From: Alitta virens
Lineage: Eukaryota; Annelida; Polychaeta; Phyllodocida; Nereididae
Assembly: GCA_932294295.1 (NCBI GenBank)
Contig: OW028584.1
Span: 27,000,970-27,064,969, forward strand
Direction: 5' to 3'
DNA: 64,000 bases
In this document: piece by piece, positions 11,960 through 23,205 of the stretch
Numbering within the stretch: the stretch's first letter is position 1
Layout: each line of letters starts with the position of its first letter
Program-made: the position numbers and the translations under genes
The notes under the pieces: model-generated
Told to the model about the DNA's origin: nothing
Seen by the model: only the letters and a program-made list of their open reading frames with translations
The model's database searches: none

Positions 11960-12150
11960 TCGTATGCATGAGGAGGTGCCTTGTACTCGGTGTCTATGCT
12001 GAGGCAAGTAAAAGATCCCACCCATGGGGTGAATGTGTAGCATGGTGTGGTTTCCAAGCCTTATTATCTCATCATTACGTCTGCCTCTGGCAGCTTATCA
12101 TACAAACTGACTAAGCTTCAGACCCAGCATTGAGACATAGGCATAGGTTT
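11960..12150 (+). repeat. SINE-B copy
   Basis: One of the better copies: 'gtgccttgtactcggtgtctatgctgaggcaagtaaaagatcccacccatggggtgaatgtg' in outline, then 'tccaagccttattatctcatcattacgtctgcc', then the 'gactaagcttcagacccagcattgagacatag' end, all shared with 16,715-16,875, 21,462-21,650 and 46,160-46,375. The tRNA-like head is missing or diverged here. Family membership is established only by comparison inside this window. Confidence 0.7.
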
Positions 12151-12284
12151 ACAGTGTCGCCAAGGGTGGTCCTAATGGGCAGATTACACTATACATGTAC
12201 TTTACCTCACTTTTAAGCCAGCTTATGAATAAAACCATAATAGTTTCTCCTGCTCTGTATATTTTTCATTGTAAGTTACTCAAA

Positions 12285-12430
12285 GCTAAAGGTCATAGGT
12301 TCAATTCCCTGACCAATTAAGTACAGTTTATGCTGGGACAACTTGTGAACCCCAGAGCATTATCATCTCATCGTTACCTTTGCCTACAACTGAACAAGCT
12401 TCAGGCAAAATACATATCGTTTTACAGTAA
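12285..12430 (+). repeat. SINE-B-like copy, diverged
   Basis: Has a B-box-like 'aggttcaattccctg' at about 12298, then after a diverged middle the 'attatcatctcatcgttacc' core and a 'caagcttcaggca' end. Confidence 0.5.
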
Positions 12431-12859
12431 CCATAATCACACGATGTCATCTAAACACCTAATTAGTCAAATTGTTCATGGTCATTAATATCAACAAACT
12501 CTAGAGCTCGGGTCATTTGTTAAATTACTGCAGGTGGTCAGACCACAACACTCGCGATGTCTCGTGACCGAATCTCGTATATCGTGAGATATCCGGGCAT
12601 GTTGTTGCCATACCAACCGACAGCATGTTCTGGCCCTCAAGTCATGTGAGACCATTATATCAGAAGAGGGGTTATTATATGATGTGTGCAATGAGTGCTG
12701 TGGTAACCCTATACAACACAACACAATGGGTATTTATTACAATCATGGAGTTATGTTTCATAGACAAATACATAAGCATTGTTATAATATCTGTCATAAC
12801 TTGTTTATGGAATCAAACTTATGAGAAGCAGCTATAATGTCATAGAACTAACCTTTTGA

Positions 12860-13130
12860 GATTTTGACAACACCAAAGAGTTGGTAATGAACAAACATGC
12901 AACATGAACAAGCAAACATGCAAATGAACAAGCAAATGAACAAGCAAATGACCAAGCAAATGATCAAGCAAATGAACAAGCAAACCATGTAAATATGTTC
13001 TATCAACAAGGCAAGAATGCAAGCAAACATGCAATCAAGCAATATGATCAACTTTACGTAAGTTATTGAAATAAGTAACATGCATGCAAGCTGGAACAAA
13101 TGGACAACCTGATCAGTACACAATCATGCA
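12860..13130. repeat. Short-period minisatellite (AACAAGCAAATG)
   Basis: Clean tandem units of about 12 bases, roughly AACAAGCAAATG, at about 12900-12985 with diverged flanking copies through about 13130. The minus-strand frames rich in His-Leu-Leu-Val are repeat artefacts. Confidence 0.8.
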
Positions 13131-13540
13131 AGCTAACAAGCAAATTATTGCATGAATAATGATACAAAGTTTACGCTGACATGGCGGTCCAAAAATGTTG
13201 CCTTATATACACTGGAAATCTGACTAAATTTAAAAACCTTGTAAAGACATAACCCAACTTTTTGAAGTTGTGAATAAATATTGATATTTCGCCTGATATA
13301 ATCGACTCATCACTGCTTTGACTAATTAATGATAACAAGTTGGTCTATTGAGTTAGTCAGCTTTAGTTGTCCTGTGTCATAAGACATATTAATAGACTAA
13401 GTTCTTAGTCAAAGCATGTCAAAGCATGTCTCTGAGCATGCCACTGACTAAGGTTGTCTGTCTTGTGAGATAAGACTGGCCAATTTATTGGTAAAAATGG
13501 CATTGAACAATGAACACCAATACTTGCATTGTGTCAGTCT
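13131..13540. other. Intergenic DNA, nothing recognised
   Basis: Includes a small duplicated 'caaagcatgt' pair near 13410-13430. No gene signal. Confidence 0.45.
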
Positions 13541-13554
13541 AGACATTCTCAAAT

Positions 13555-13740
13555 TGGGTGGGTGGATTAGGGCGTTACGTCTTGTATTTCTGCACCTGAT
13601 GGGCTAATTAGGACAGGCAGGGACCATGGCAATGAGATGATGGATGAAACAGCCATCCAACTTAGGCTCGACCGGGAATTGAACGCGGGACCCAGTGATT
13701 GGAAGCCCAGCGCGCTACCACTGAGCTGGGACCCAACCTC
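13555..13740 (-). mobile_element. SINE-A (tRNA-derived), complete, with 14-bp target duplication
   Basis: In reverse complement it begins with a tRNA-like head: an A-box-like 'ctcagtggtagcgc' and a B-box-like 'gttcaattcccgg', both internal Pol III promoter motifs of tRNA genes. A conserved body and a CCCACCCA-type tail follow. It is flanked by a perfect 14-bp direct repeat, AGACATTCTCAAAT, at 13541-13554 and 13741-13754, the mark of LINE-driven insertion. Related copies lie at 19,146, 21,096, 36,546, 37,192 and 41,319. Confidence 0.9.
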
Positions 13741-13799
13741 AGACATTCTCAAATGGCTTAGGGTTGGTCAAAAATATTTCCAGTGGCTGAAGCTAGTGA

Positions 13800-13980
13800 G
13801 GTGGTCTGTAAAGGTGGACTGTAGAGGTGCTTTGGAGAGGTGCTCTGGAGAGGTGCTTTGGAGAGGTGCTCTGGAGAGGTGCTCTGTAGTGCACTGTAGA
13901 GGTACTCTGTAGAGGTGGTCTGTAGAGGTGCTCTGGAGAGGTGCTCTGTAGAGGTGCTCTTGAGAGGTGCTCTAAGGCAT
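13800..13980. repeat. Minisatellite (GAGGTGCTCTGGA-type)
   Basis: About 13 tandem units of 13-14 bases, 'gaggtgctctggag' or 'gaggtgctctgtag', with point variants. A plus-strand open frame (13637-13912) spans both the SINE and this array and is an artefact. Confidence 0.85.
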
Positions 13981-15939
13981 GGTTCCTTTGAAGTCACAAA
14001 TTACCAACAATTGGCAACCAAACATGTCTACCCAGATTCTGAAATGAGCTCTAAATGTAGTCATGTCACTTTTGGACAAGGTTAGGTGATCACTCAACTG
14101 GACCATAACAGTCTCCATTTTGTCTATTTTGAACTGAGAAACTGAATGTAAATTTGTTGTGGTCTGTACTTAACTAGAAAATTGAAGATTGTGAGCAATA
14201 ACACTCTTGTTGACCATGAATAAATGTCATCCTTTTGGTAATACAACAATGTCACCCTTCTGGTACACCTGTCGACCATTTTGTCCTGTTTCAAATATCA
14301 CCTTTTTGGAATGTCGACATTATGACATTCTATAAAAATAATGTTGACTATTTGGAATGTCGACGTTTTGGGAGTTCGCCTTTTAGACCACACCCCATTT
14401 ATCATATATTCGGGGGTTTTTTTTCAATGATAATTTTTTTAATACAATGGAACTCAGAACTCTATATTTTACGTCCACCGACAAATGTATAATGCCTAAT
14501 TTTAAAATTTAAAATTTTACAGTGTCCCAAAAGATATTTACAATGTGAAAGACCCCAGAATTACCACCCAGCTCAATATTTAAAATAACATTTCAGTGAT
14601 TGCATAAGATGGTTTTAATTGTGAAGAACTTTCTGAAGTCCCTGAATGAGAGTTGGAGTTTATTTATTTTCACAAATCTCCGCAAATACAATTTTACTAC
14701 TTAATGTTACATACTACAGAAATATCACAACACTGACTGGTAATGGGGGTACACCCGAGTATAACAATATACAGTAACCCATAAGGTGGATGCCCCCCTA
14801 AATGATTGAACCCTTCTATAGCGAACACTATAAAATCATGGATATTTCTATGGCTCTACAGTAAAATAACCAATATAACATAATCCTATTATAGCTACAA
14901 CAAAAGCCTACTGTATCCAGACATTTACATCTGTTTAGTATAATTTCACAGTAGTTTGCCTTTTTAGATTTCAAGTGTTAAAGTGGAAATGACCAAGTTG
15001 TTATTTCAACAGCTATTTTGTTAGATTTCGTGATACTAGCACCACTTCATGCCCCTGAGTGCATTTTCCGAGTGTTTATCAGCCACAAATGTTTGCTGGT
15101 TTCGTGGTTTGTTACAAATGTTTTTCCCAAACGTGTAACAATTTGGATCCAAAAGTCACGAACATCGCTTGAATCATGCAAAACAAGGATGGAAGCACTT
15201 CGTTATGTATACACTGTATATAGACAGAGAGACAGACAATGGGAGATAGACAGTAAGATCATGAAATCAACAGAAACTCCATAATAGGACAGACAGAGAG
15301 TCTCAGTTTTTTTTTTGTGTTTTTTTTTACCCTCGGCAAAAACACTTGCTATGAGATGTCTAAATTATACAATTTTCCAAAACTTTATTTTAAGTTTTAT
15401 TTCATACTTTTTCCACAATAATTGAAAATATGAATGACCTTGCGAAAATTGTGTTGTTTGCAACATTCCCTGAACTCTGGTACGATATATATGTTTGCCA
15501 AGATATTAATAAAATTCTGGAATATCAAAGTATATATATGTATGTTATAAAATTTGATAACCTTATTTTCATATTCTCTGCATATAACCCATATAAGGAT
15601 GTGACAATTCATATTTCCCTAAATCTTCACATATCTCAACGATCATACATGAATACTTCAATGGTAGCAACTACGATCTAGACATTTTTACAGCTCAAGA
15701 ATATGTATGTTTTTAATTTAATAGCTTTGTTGTCATACTATTTGTACAAAACACATTTTATTTTTGAAAACATACCTTAATAATTGAAAAAATATGACAA
15801 TTTGCCTTTTTGCCAACTGGTTTGTCTAAAATTTGCAGAGGGTTTGCTGCTGCAGCGGCCTATGTTTTTATGAGTTTTTTGTTGTTGTTGTTGTTATAGA
15901 AGGTTATAGAAGGTTATAGTTATTTACAAGGATATATAT
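13981..15939. other. Intergenic DNA, nothing recognised
   Basis: The 14215-14400 part repeats variants of 'tttggaatgtcgac' and 'gtcac/tccttttggta', a degenerate local repetition. The rest is AT-rich. The short open frames show no domain. Confidence 0.45.
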
Positions 15940-15944
15940 TTTTT

Positions 15945-16030
15945 TTCTACAATACAATACAATATAAAACATTCCTCCCAATCGTTTGTATTGTATTATA
16001 TATGCTGTATTGTATTGTATTTTATTGTAT
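15945..16030. repeat. Inverted AATAC / GTATT repeat (foldback)
   Basis: 'acaatacaatacaatataaaaca' faces 'tgtattgtattata' and further GTATT units about 45 bases later, so the stretch can fold into a hairpin. Confidence 0.6.
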
Positions 16031-16134
16031 CGTGGCTTGGCAAAGCTAACGTTAGCGTTAACGACATAAAACTCGCCCAAAGTGAAGATATTAATGAACT
16101 ATGATGAATGGCAATGATTAGGTTGTTCCTTGGA

Positions 16135-16190
16135 TTTCGTGTCTATGCTGGGTCAAGTAAAAGTCCCAGTAGAGTGAGTAAATAGTTGTG
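16135..16190 (+). repeat. SINE-B fragment
   Basis: Holds only the 'tgtctatgctgggtcaagtaaaagtccca' segment of the family body. Confidence 0.5.
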
Positions 16191-16714
16191 ACAGTGGCAA
16201 TTGTTTTGAAAAGAAAAAAAAATGTATTAACTGATTAATATGACAATAGCATAAAGATACAAGAAGTGGCCTTCATTAATAATTCATAACATCCTCCTCA
16301 TCACTTATAAGCTGGAAATTCTCATTAAGCAACAGATCATAAACATCCTTCGTGTATTCTTAAATCTCTTCTAAACAAGACTTATACCTTGCATATCCTT
16401 GAATATTATGACAAACCCTTCTATGTATGCTAGTCATATTTGAATTTTAAAGCAGCTTATTTGAATTCGAAGTCAACCTATTTGAGTTGAGAAAACCCTG
16501 AAATTCCCAATGTTGGACTTACTTAAAGCTCCAGATGTCACAGAGGGCATAAACAAACATGGAACTATTTTGCAATACATATTTACTGTCCAGTCCTAAT
16601 ATTTGACATGATCTACATGCTTAATATAGGAGAGAAAGTGGACCATGTAAGGTCATACTAAAGACAGGATTGAGTGTATAAGTCAAATTGTGTTGTGCAT
16701 ATCTTGATTCTTGA

Positions 16715-16880
16715 GAGTTATACGAAACCCCAGCCATAGGATAAACGTGTAATATGGCGTGGACTCCAAGCAAGCAGCCTTATCATCTCATCATTACGTC
16801 TGCCTCTGGTAGCTGGTCATATAAGCTGACTAAGTTTCAGACCCAGTAGCATTGAGACATAGCCATAGACAGATATACTA
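16715..16880 (+). repeat. SINE-B copy
   Basis: Shares 'ggcgtggactccaagc', 'cttatcatctcatcattacg', 'tctgcctctggtagctggtc' and 'gtttcagacccagtagc' with the other members. Truncated at its 5' end. Confidence 0.7.
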
Positions 16881-17244
16881 ATACCATGTAAAACATGTCA
16901 AAGGTCAGGTTAGCATAAGACTCCCTAATAAAATTAATATAAGTTAGATCCAAGTATGTGGACCCTGGTTCTATTCAATTAAATCACTCGCATATACATT
17001 GTATTGTTGATCTTGGGGTAAATACAACATCAAAATGCCCCGGGTTGCCCTTTCACATATATGTCCTTAGGCAACCCCCTTACCAGCTTACTAAATCATA
17101 TTTAAATAGAAAATACCATGACTTCAGACTGTGGGGTTATTTGGTTGAATATTATCTAGTTGATTGGTTGGTTGGTTGGTTGCTTACTTGCCAGCGTTGC
17201 CTCTATATTATTGACATGGTACGAAGCTCATATCATAACTAGTT

Positions 17245-17330
17245 GTCACAGACAGATGTAATGATGAGATGATAACGCTTGGAGTCCACACCGTGTTAAA
17301 CATTTACCATGGTGAGGTGGTCTTTCTTAG
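17245..17330 (-). repeat. SINE-B fragment, minus strand
   Basis: The reverse complement contains the 'gtgtggactccaagcgttatcatctcatcattac' region of the family core. Confidence 0.55.
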
Positions 17331-17509
17331 TAGTGAGGCGTTTGTTACATGAAAGCTACTTGAAAATTCCAAATTTAGTGGTCACTAAAGATGTTCTTGA
17401 AAACTAAAGGATTTTTAAGTAAACATCTACCACTGCAAAAACCTTAGTCAGTAACCATGGTAACTCGTATGCTGTATGTTCATAATGCATGGTTATCAAG
17501 TTGAACAGT

Positions 17510-17800
17510 TATATATAGATATATAGATATATAGATAGATATATAGAGATAGATATATAGATATATAGATAGATAGATAGATAGACAGATAGATAGATAG
17601 ATAGACAGATAGATAGATAGATAGATATATAGACAGATAGATAGATAGATAGAAGATATATAGCTAGATAGATAAGATAGATAGAACGATAGATAGATAG
17701 ATAGGTAGATAGAAAGATAGATAGATAGATAGATAGTTAGATAGATAGATAGATAGATAGATAGACAGACAGATAGACAGATAGTTAGATAGATAAGCCT
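17510..17800. repeat. GATA/ATAG microsatellite
   Basis: About 290 bases of ATAG and ATAT variants with a few GACA units. The 108-codon minus-strand frame across it is an artefact. Confidence 0.95.
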
Positions 17801-18557
17801 CAGCAAAGACAGCTACATATTATATTCAATTGTTAACCAACAAAACTTTGGATTTGTCGAGGCATATTCACAAAGTATTATGGCCAGAATCTTCTTAATA
17901 AGAATGTCGTTCAAGCTATTAGACATGTTCTGCCATTTTAATACCTGCTGTCATGAAGTTTGACATGCTCAAAGAAAGACGATATACAAAGTTGAATTCT
18001 TTGATCCAGTGTAAGCCATGTACAGTACATTAATATCATCTCCTAGCCACTGTTTAGAAATATCCGAAATAACTAGGTCTCTACTGTACCCAACAACCCA
18101 AAACCCTGACAAAATGGGTTGTGCAATATCACGAAAACCTAATATTGCTCTGCCAAGCTATTATATTACACACGCCAGTAATCAAAATTATCATGAGTCT
18201 ATTACCACAAGTGACTTTAATTACCATCAGGACACATATACAGCAATATTGACTTCATGATAATGATCAAGTTTATTATGATCATTATTAACACGTAGGT
18301 GAATCTGGTGACCTAGTTTCGTGCAGACCATATATCGTATGTATATTATGGGTTTTAGCATCCTTTTTTGTGAGATGTCGCTAAAATTAGCCAAGATATT
18401 CACGATAGTACAAGGAGTTTTTGTATTTTCTGGAGTAAACAAGATTCAATATTCTGCACGAGTTTCATGTGGTATGCCATGGGATTTTCCAACAAGTTAG
18501 AGCATCTTACAAAACCCTCAAGTATGCGCCTAGTTTTCTTTGTGTATTCCAGTGTTA
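17801..18557. other. Intergenic DNA, nothing recognised
   Basis: AT-rich, with a short inverted pair 'catgataatgatcaag' / 'ttattatgatcattatt' at about 18257-18290. No coding signal. Confidence 0.45.
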
Positions 18558-18713
18558 TACATGGCCAAATGTGCCATGTGCGTTTTCCATGAGAAGGATA
18601 AACGCATGGAAAAAAGCAAGGTTTTTAGCTAATTATATTGATGTGAAAACCATGCGTTTTCCATGCTTTTATCCAAACGCATGGAAAACGCACGTAGCAC
18701 ATTTGGCCATGTA
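18558..18713. mobile_element. MITE-like inverted repeat, copy 2, TA-flanked
   Basis: Terminal inverted repeats of about 34 bases differ at only two or three positions (18558-18591 against 18680-18713, beginning TACATGGCCAAATGTGC). A second internal inverted pair holds the 'gcgttttccatg' motif. The ends are bounded by TA. Related to the more diverged copy at 8853-8996. It is non-coding: a plus-strand open frame through it is an accident of the palindrome. Confidence 0.85.
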
Positions 18714-19134
18714 CACACCTGATATATAATCTCTCAATTGTAAAAGATCAAATGCTTCAGAATATTGAACTCGCATAGTACAACACTCTCCAAAAAAAGG
18801 GACTACTTTGATTTCTTTGAGCATGCTTAAGTGGTCCTATATTTTGGAAGGCTATTTGCAATCCATATAATCCATATTTATATATTCTGTATTTTTATCA
18901 TATCACTGCCAATGTATGTGCTTCAAATAAACATGCAAAGGAATGAATGAATAAATGAATTAAACTATCATGTAGAGGTCACAAAAGACCTATATGTCAA
19001 TGCACGTAAATATTCAGAAATATAATACAAATGTGCTTTATACACGTAGTACGTTAATAAATCTATTTTTAACTACGAATGAATAATTATTTTTCTTCTA
19101 ATATTCCACCCTTTTATACAATGATGCAATTTTA
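18714..19134. other. AT-rich intergenic DNA, nothing recognised
   Basis: No coding or repeat signature beyond a short AATG/AATA-rich patch near 18945-18960. Confidence 0.45.
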
Positions 19135-19145
19135 TATTAATTCTG

Positions 19146-19332
19146 AGAGGTGGGGCCTAGCTCAGTGGTAGCACTCTGGTCTTCCAACCACTGGGTCCTG
19201 GGTTCAATTCCCGGTAGACCTAAGTTGGATGGCTGTTTCATCCTTCATTTCATTGCCGTGGTCCCTGCCTGTCGTAATTGGCCCATCAGGTGCAGAAATA
19301 CAGGACATCAAGCCCTAACCTAGCCACTCACC
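19146..19332 (+). mobile_element. SINE-A (tRNA-derived), complete, plus strand
   Basis: The plus-strand copy shows the layout directly: 'gggcctagctcagtggtag' (tRNA start and A box), 'gggttcaattcccgg' (B box), then the body 'ggatggctgtttcatcc' and 'cccatcaggtgcagaaatac'. It is flanked by the 11-bp direct repeat TATTAATTCTG at 19135-19145 and 19333-19343. The tRNA-like part lacks a believable intact acceptor fold with the body, so it is a SINE head and not a tRNA gene. Confidence 0.9.
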
Positions 19333-19343
19333 TATTAATTCTG

Positions 19344-21095
19344 GGGAAAATAATACAATGATAACTTTATTGACAAGTTACAAAAATAAAGACTCAATCA
19401 TGTCAAAGCTGTATGAGTTATATACATGGGAATAAAATATTGTATGTGAACATGAAAAGACAGGTCTAAGATTGATCTGGGAAATACAGTATTTATTATG
19501 ATATGTGTTTTTAGTGCTAACACCAGGCAAAAGAATATAATTGGTTATTAAAAACACAATAACAGGAAAAGTAGACCTAAACATTTCCTGTGCTAGAGGT
19601 AAAGAATTACTCCAAAGATATAATCGTTGTAATTAAAGAACTGCAGGGGGGGGGGGGGGGGGTGTTAGTTCTTGTTAGAATGCTAAGTCAATTGTTGTTG
19701 CAGCTTATTTTTTAGTGAACTAGTTTCTATTGTTAGGGCTTGTACAATTCCATAGGAATTGTGGATTGTAAGAACTTCACCATTGTGACAAATACGAAAA
19801 GAATATGTGCTTAATATTATATGAAGATGTAAACTCAATGTTGAGGACCTACGTACACTGCAGTGTGGTTTTTTTATTTTTTTAATTTTTTGCACACCAG
19901 ATACACATCTTATAGATATGTATATATGGATACAATTAATGTATAATTGTATTAATAACTGTAATGACACAAATTTAGGACATAATAACTATAATAATTG
20001 GCAAGGTAAGGTAAAAAAGTATTTGATAATACTTTAAATAATTTGGTTTTCCAAAATCTTGCTTGTGTGCAGAAACCTGTTTCCCATCATTATGCACAAT
20101 TAAATGTCACAACCAGAGAGAGAGAAATTCATTCAGAAACTATTTGGACTATTTGACTATTTTCTATATTTAGATACACTCTAAAACACCATGCCAAAAA
20201 CAAGAACCTTTTTAGCTTGTCCCTTAAGCGTATATCATACCTGTTTTGATTTCTAATAAAGATATTGAAAAAAAAAACAATTTTGGTATTTTGAAAAATC
20301 TAAATTTTAGGTGTTTCACAAAATCAAAAAACTTTAATAAACTTTCAGGTCGACACAAAGATAAACAATGATTACACCACTGTGTGGATAATCCAAATTT
20401 ACAAATTGTAGAAACTGACAACTCCCATTAGTTTTAAAATCAAATTTGACTGTGTATATGAGGATACTAGCATTATACAAGTAATTAAAGAAATGAAGGA
20501 AAATATGTGTGACTTGTTTAATGATGAGGAGCAAAATGATTTTATGGACTTTCTCTGTTCAAAATGACACTTATATTTATTTGTATTTTATATTATTGTA
20601 ATTAGCTATATAAACTGATATTCATTTGATGTAATTTACCTTTTACTTCCAGTGGAAGTATATTAATAAACACACACACACACATATATATATATTGGTT
20701 TTTTGAACGACCAAATTTGTCCTAAAAAATTTTTAGAGTGTATTTTGAAGCTTGTGGGGTCCACTTTACAAGATTATCTCAAACTTGAGTGGTTGCCAAA
20801 AGTGATGGTGGATCCAAGCTGTTACATGATTGTTACGTCATGCTTCAAATTGTTTACATGTCTGTCATGATCATCATAATATGATTATCTATGTATGATA
20901 GACACTGGACATTTAGGACCACCTCACATTTAAGATAATTCACAAACAAATTATTTGTGTCAAAGATTGTTGATAATCAACCATTCAAGGGACCTGCAAG
21001 CTTATTATGTAATATATACCTAACTGCATTGACAATTTAGTTAGTTTGTTTTGGAAATTCTAAACTGCATGTTAAATAGACAGATAGATAAATAG
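19344..21095. other. AT-rich intergenic DNA, mostly unrecognised
   Basis: Contains a G16 run at about 19647-19662 and a (CA)n(TA)n tract at about 20673-20695, which follows an AATAAA-containing 3'-end-like segment. No frame carries a domain I can name. Minus-strand frames at 19,378-20,534 may be old LINE remnants, but nothing diagnostic is left. Confidence 0.4.
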
Positions 21096-21154
21096 AACCC
21101 GGGACCCAGCGGTTGGAAGCCCAGTGCACTACCACTGAGATAGGCCCCCACCTC
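21096..21154 (-). mobile_element. SINE-A head fragment inside a GATA repeat
   Basis: Only the tRNA-like head of SINE-A remains, in reverse complement ('gaacccgggacccagcggtt' through 'ctgagataggcccccacc'). ATAG-type microsatellite lies on both sides, so this copy inserted into, or recombined within, simple sequence. Confidence 0.75.
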
Positions 21155-21461
21155 ATAGATAGATAGTTAGATCTTTCGAGAAGATCATCATGATTAATCA
21201 ATCAATCAATCAATCTGTTTTTCAATGTAAGGAGTGCCTTTTACATTCAATAATCACCATGCATAGGTTGTATGGATCTGCGCTTGGGTCTGCAAATGTG
21301 AAGTTTTTCACGAAAAGCCTGGGGCAATTGATTTAATTAGACTTAACATGCAAGCGTCAAGGTATACATGTAGGTCTAGCTAGCTGGCAACTGGCGCCCC
21401 ACACGAATACATGGAAATATAACACAGAATTTGTGTTGAAATATAACAGGTTATAAGCAAC

Positions 21462-21650
21462 TGAATGGTCTTATGGTTCAGTTGGCTCCTCTGAAGGTCC
21501 TGGGTTAAATTTCTGGGATGGGCACTCTTCATGAGCTGCCTTTTAGTAGAAGAACCCACCCATGGGGTGGATGTGCAACATGGTGTGGACTCCAAGCCTT
21601 ATCATCTCATCGTTATATCTGCCTCTGGCAGCTGGTCACAATACAAGGCA
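21462..21650 (+). repeat. SINE-B copy with tRNA-like head
   Basis: The head has 'tatggttcagttggctcctc' (A-box-like) and 'ggtcctgggttaaatttctg' (B-box-like). The shared body follows ('gggcactcttcatgagctgc', 'cccacccatggggtggatgtg', 'gtgtggactccaagcc', 'tgcctctggcagctggtcac'). This copy best shows that family B is also tRNA-derived. Confidence 0.75.
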
Positions 21651-21714
21651 ATGACATAGAAGTATACTAGTTTTGCTACTATCTCTCAAGAGGTAGCTTG
21701 CCCTGCTTCACGGA

Positions 21715-21870
21715 GCTCAGTGGCACAGTGGTCAAGGTGCTCGGTGGCACAGTGGTCAAGGTGCTTTCTCTGACAGTTCTGAGTTCGATTCCCGTCCTGT
21801 GAGATCTTTTAGCTGAATCTTAGGGGTAGTTTTCTGTCAGAACTATTGGGGTGCTCTGTACTTGCCATAA
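21715..21870 (+). repeat. Third tRNA-derived repeat (SINE-C) with duplicated A-box region
   Basis: Begins with two tandem copies of about 23 bases, each containing 'ggtggcacagtggtcaaggt' (A-box-like), then 'gagttcgattcccgt' (B-box-like), then a body unlike families A and B. A single tRNA-like structure of this kind also appears weakly at 42,610-42,680. Confidence 0.55.
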
Positions 21871-23150
21871 ATAAGTCACTATTAAGTTATCGAGAGTTTT
21901 TGGGTTTTGTTTAATAAGATAACCCCCTCCAGAAAATATTCTGGTTATGCTACAATTTTCGTGAAATATTTATACATTTACACCATTACATCTAAATAGA
22001 TCCCTTCACAGTGACATCACATAATTTAATCATAACTTTAATAAGAAAAATGATGTCATTTACATGTAGTCCTGCCTTAATGTTTAACAGCCATGCTATT
22101 TTTTCTAAATGTTTTGCCTTTTTTTGTACTTGGTTTTTTCGTTTCACGTTAGCTGAGATTGAGGCCACGGTCTTACATTGAGAAATTCAAGCTCAACATT
22201 CCTTTCTAATCTCATTATGCATCTTGCTTCCAAATTTATGGGATCTGAACTCCATATTTTCGAAGGTTATGTCTTAACCGTGATATTTTGTATTCTGACA
22301 GCAAACTGATATCCTGTGTTGATAGAAACCTTCTATTAAATAAAGCTGACAATATCCTAGGCACTTAGAGCTTCGATATTTCGACCATATTTGGTCCTAA
22401 AGTTACTGTTAGATATATGACAATGCCTTAAATTTGAGGGGAAATACATACTCGTACAATATACTCTATTTTATGAACATCAGTTGATACAATTTGGTAT
22501 TTTATTAATATTTATGGCTTTGTTGTTCTTTTTGATAGTCTCGTTGACATGTCTCAGTTATGTTCTAAGAAATCAGGAAGAAAAAATAACAATTTCGGAG
22601 CAGACCTCTGACACAATCCTCTGATTGTGAGGATTGTCTAAAATAGTGTAGTGGTTTCTTTTGGTTGTTTTAAGGCCATAAATGGTAAAGAATTATAGAA
22701 ACAAGGGAAAAATTTGAAAAAATAATATTTCTTAAACCTCCAGATCTTAACTACTATTATATCTACAGTCCTACATGCATGCTATTTAGATTACTGAGGC
22801 AGCGTACCAGTGACACTGTGTATATGAGCTTTCATTTGAGCTATATATTTTGGTTTTACGAGTTTTCATTTATATATATATCTGAAAAAGTGAAATGCTT
22901 GCTTGACCCCAATCTTAGTTTATTGCTCGCTTTTATTGGTTTGTAGTCTGCATATTGAGTTACATAATTGCTATCTTTTTTCAGTTACATAATTACCTTT
23001 TTCTTTCTTTAGAAACTTCCTCTTGGAAATGTATTTGCACAAACTAACTGTCCACTAAATCATGTTTTGCAATCAGTTATTAGTGTGAAAATGGACACCG
23101 AACTAAATCTAAGCTGAAACGTGTCTGTATGGGACATAAAATTGGCTCGT
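21871..23150. other. Intergenic DNA, nothing recognised
   Basis: AT-rich unique-looking sequence with no domain-bearing frame. Confidence 0.45.
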
Positions 23151-23154
23151 GCTT

Positions 23155-23205
23155 CCTTTCGGTGTCTATGCACAGGCAAGTGAAAGATACCACCCAGTGC
23201 ACTCT
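23155..23205 (+). repeat. SINE-B fragment
   Basis: Contains the 'ggtgtctatgcacaggcaag' and 'gaaagataccaccca' part of the body. Confidence 0.5.

Noticed and set aside
13637..13912. A 91-codon plus-strand ORF
   Set aside because: Spans a SINE and a minisatellite, both identified by other evidence.
19150..19220. A functional tRNA gene
   Set aside because: A and B boxes are present, but the sequence continues into a repeated SINE body with target duplications, and no intact cloverleaf with acceptor stem was seen.
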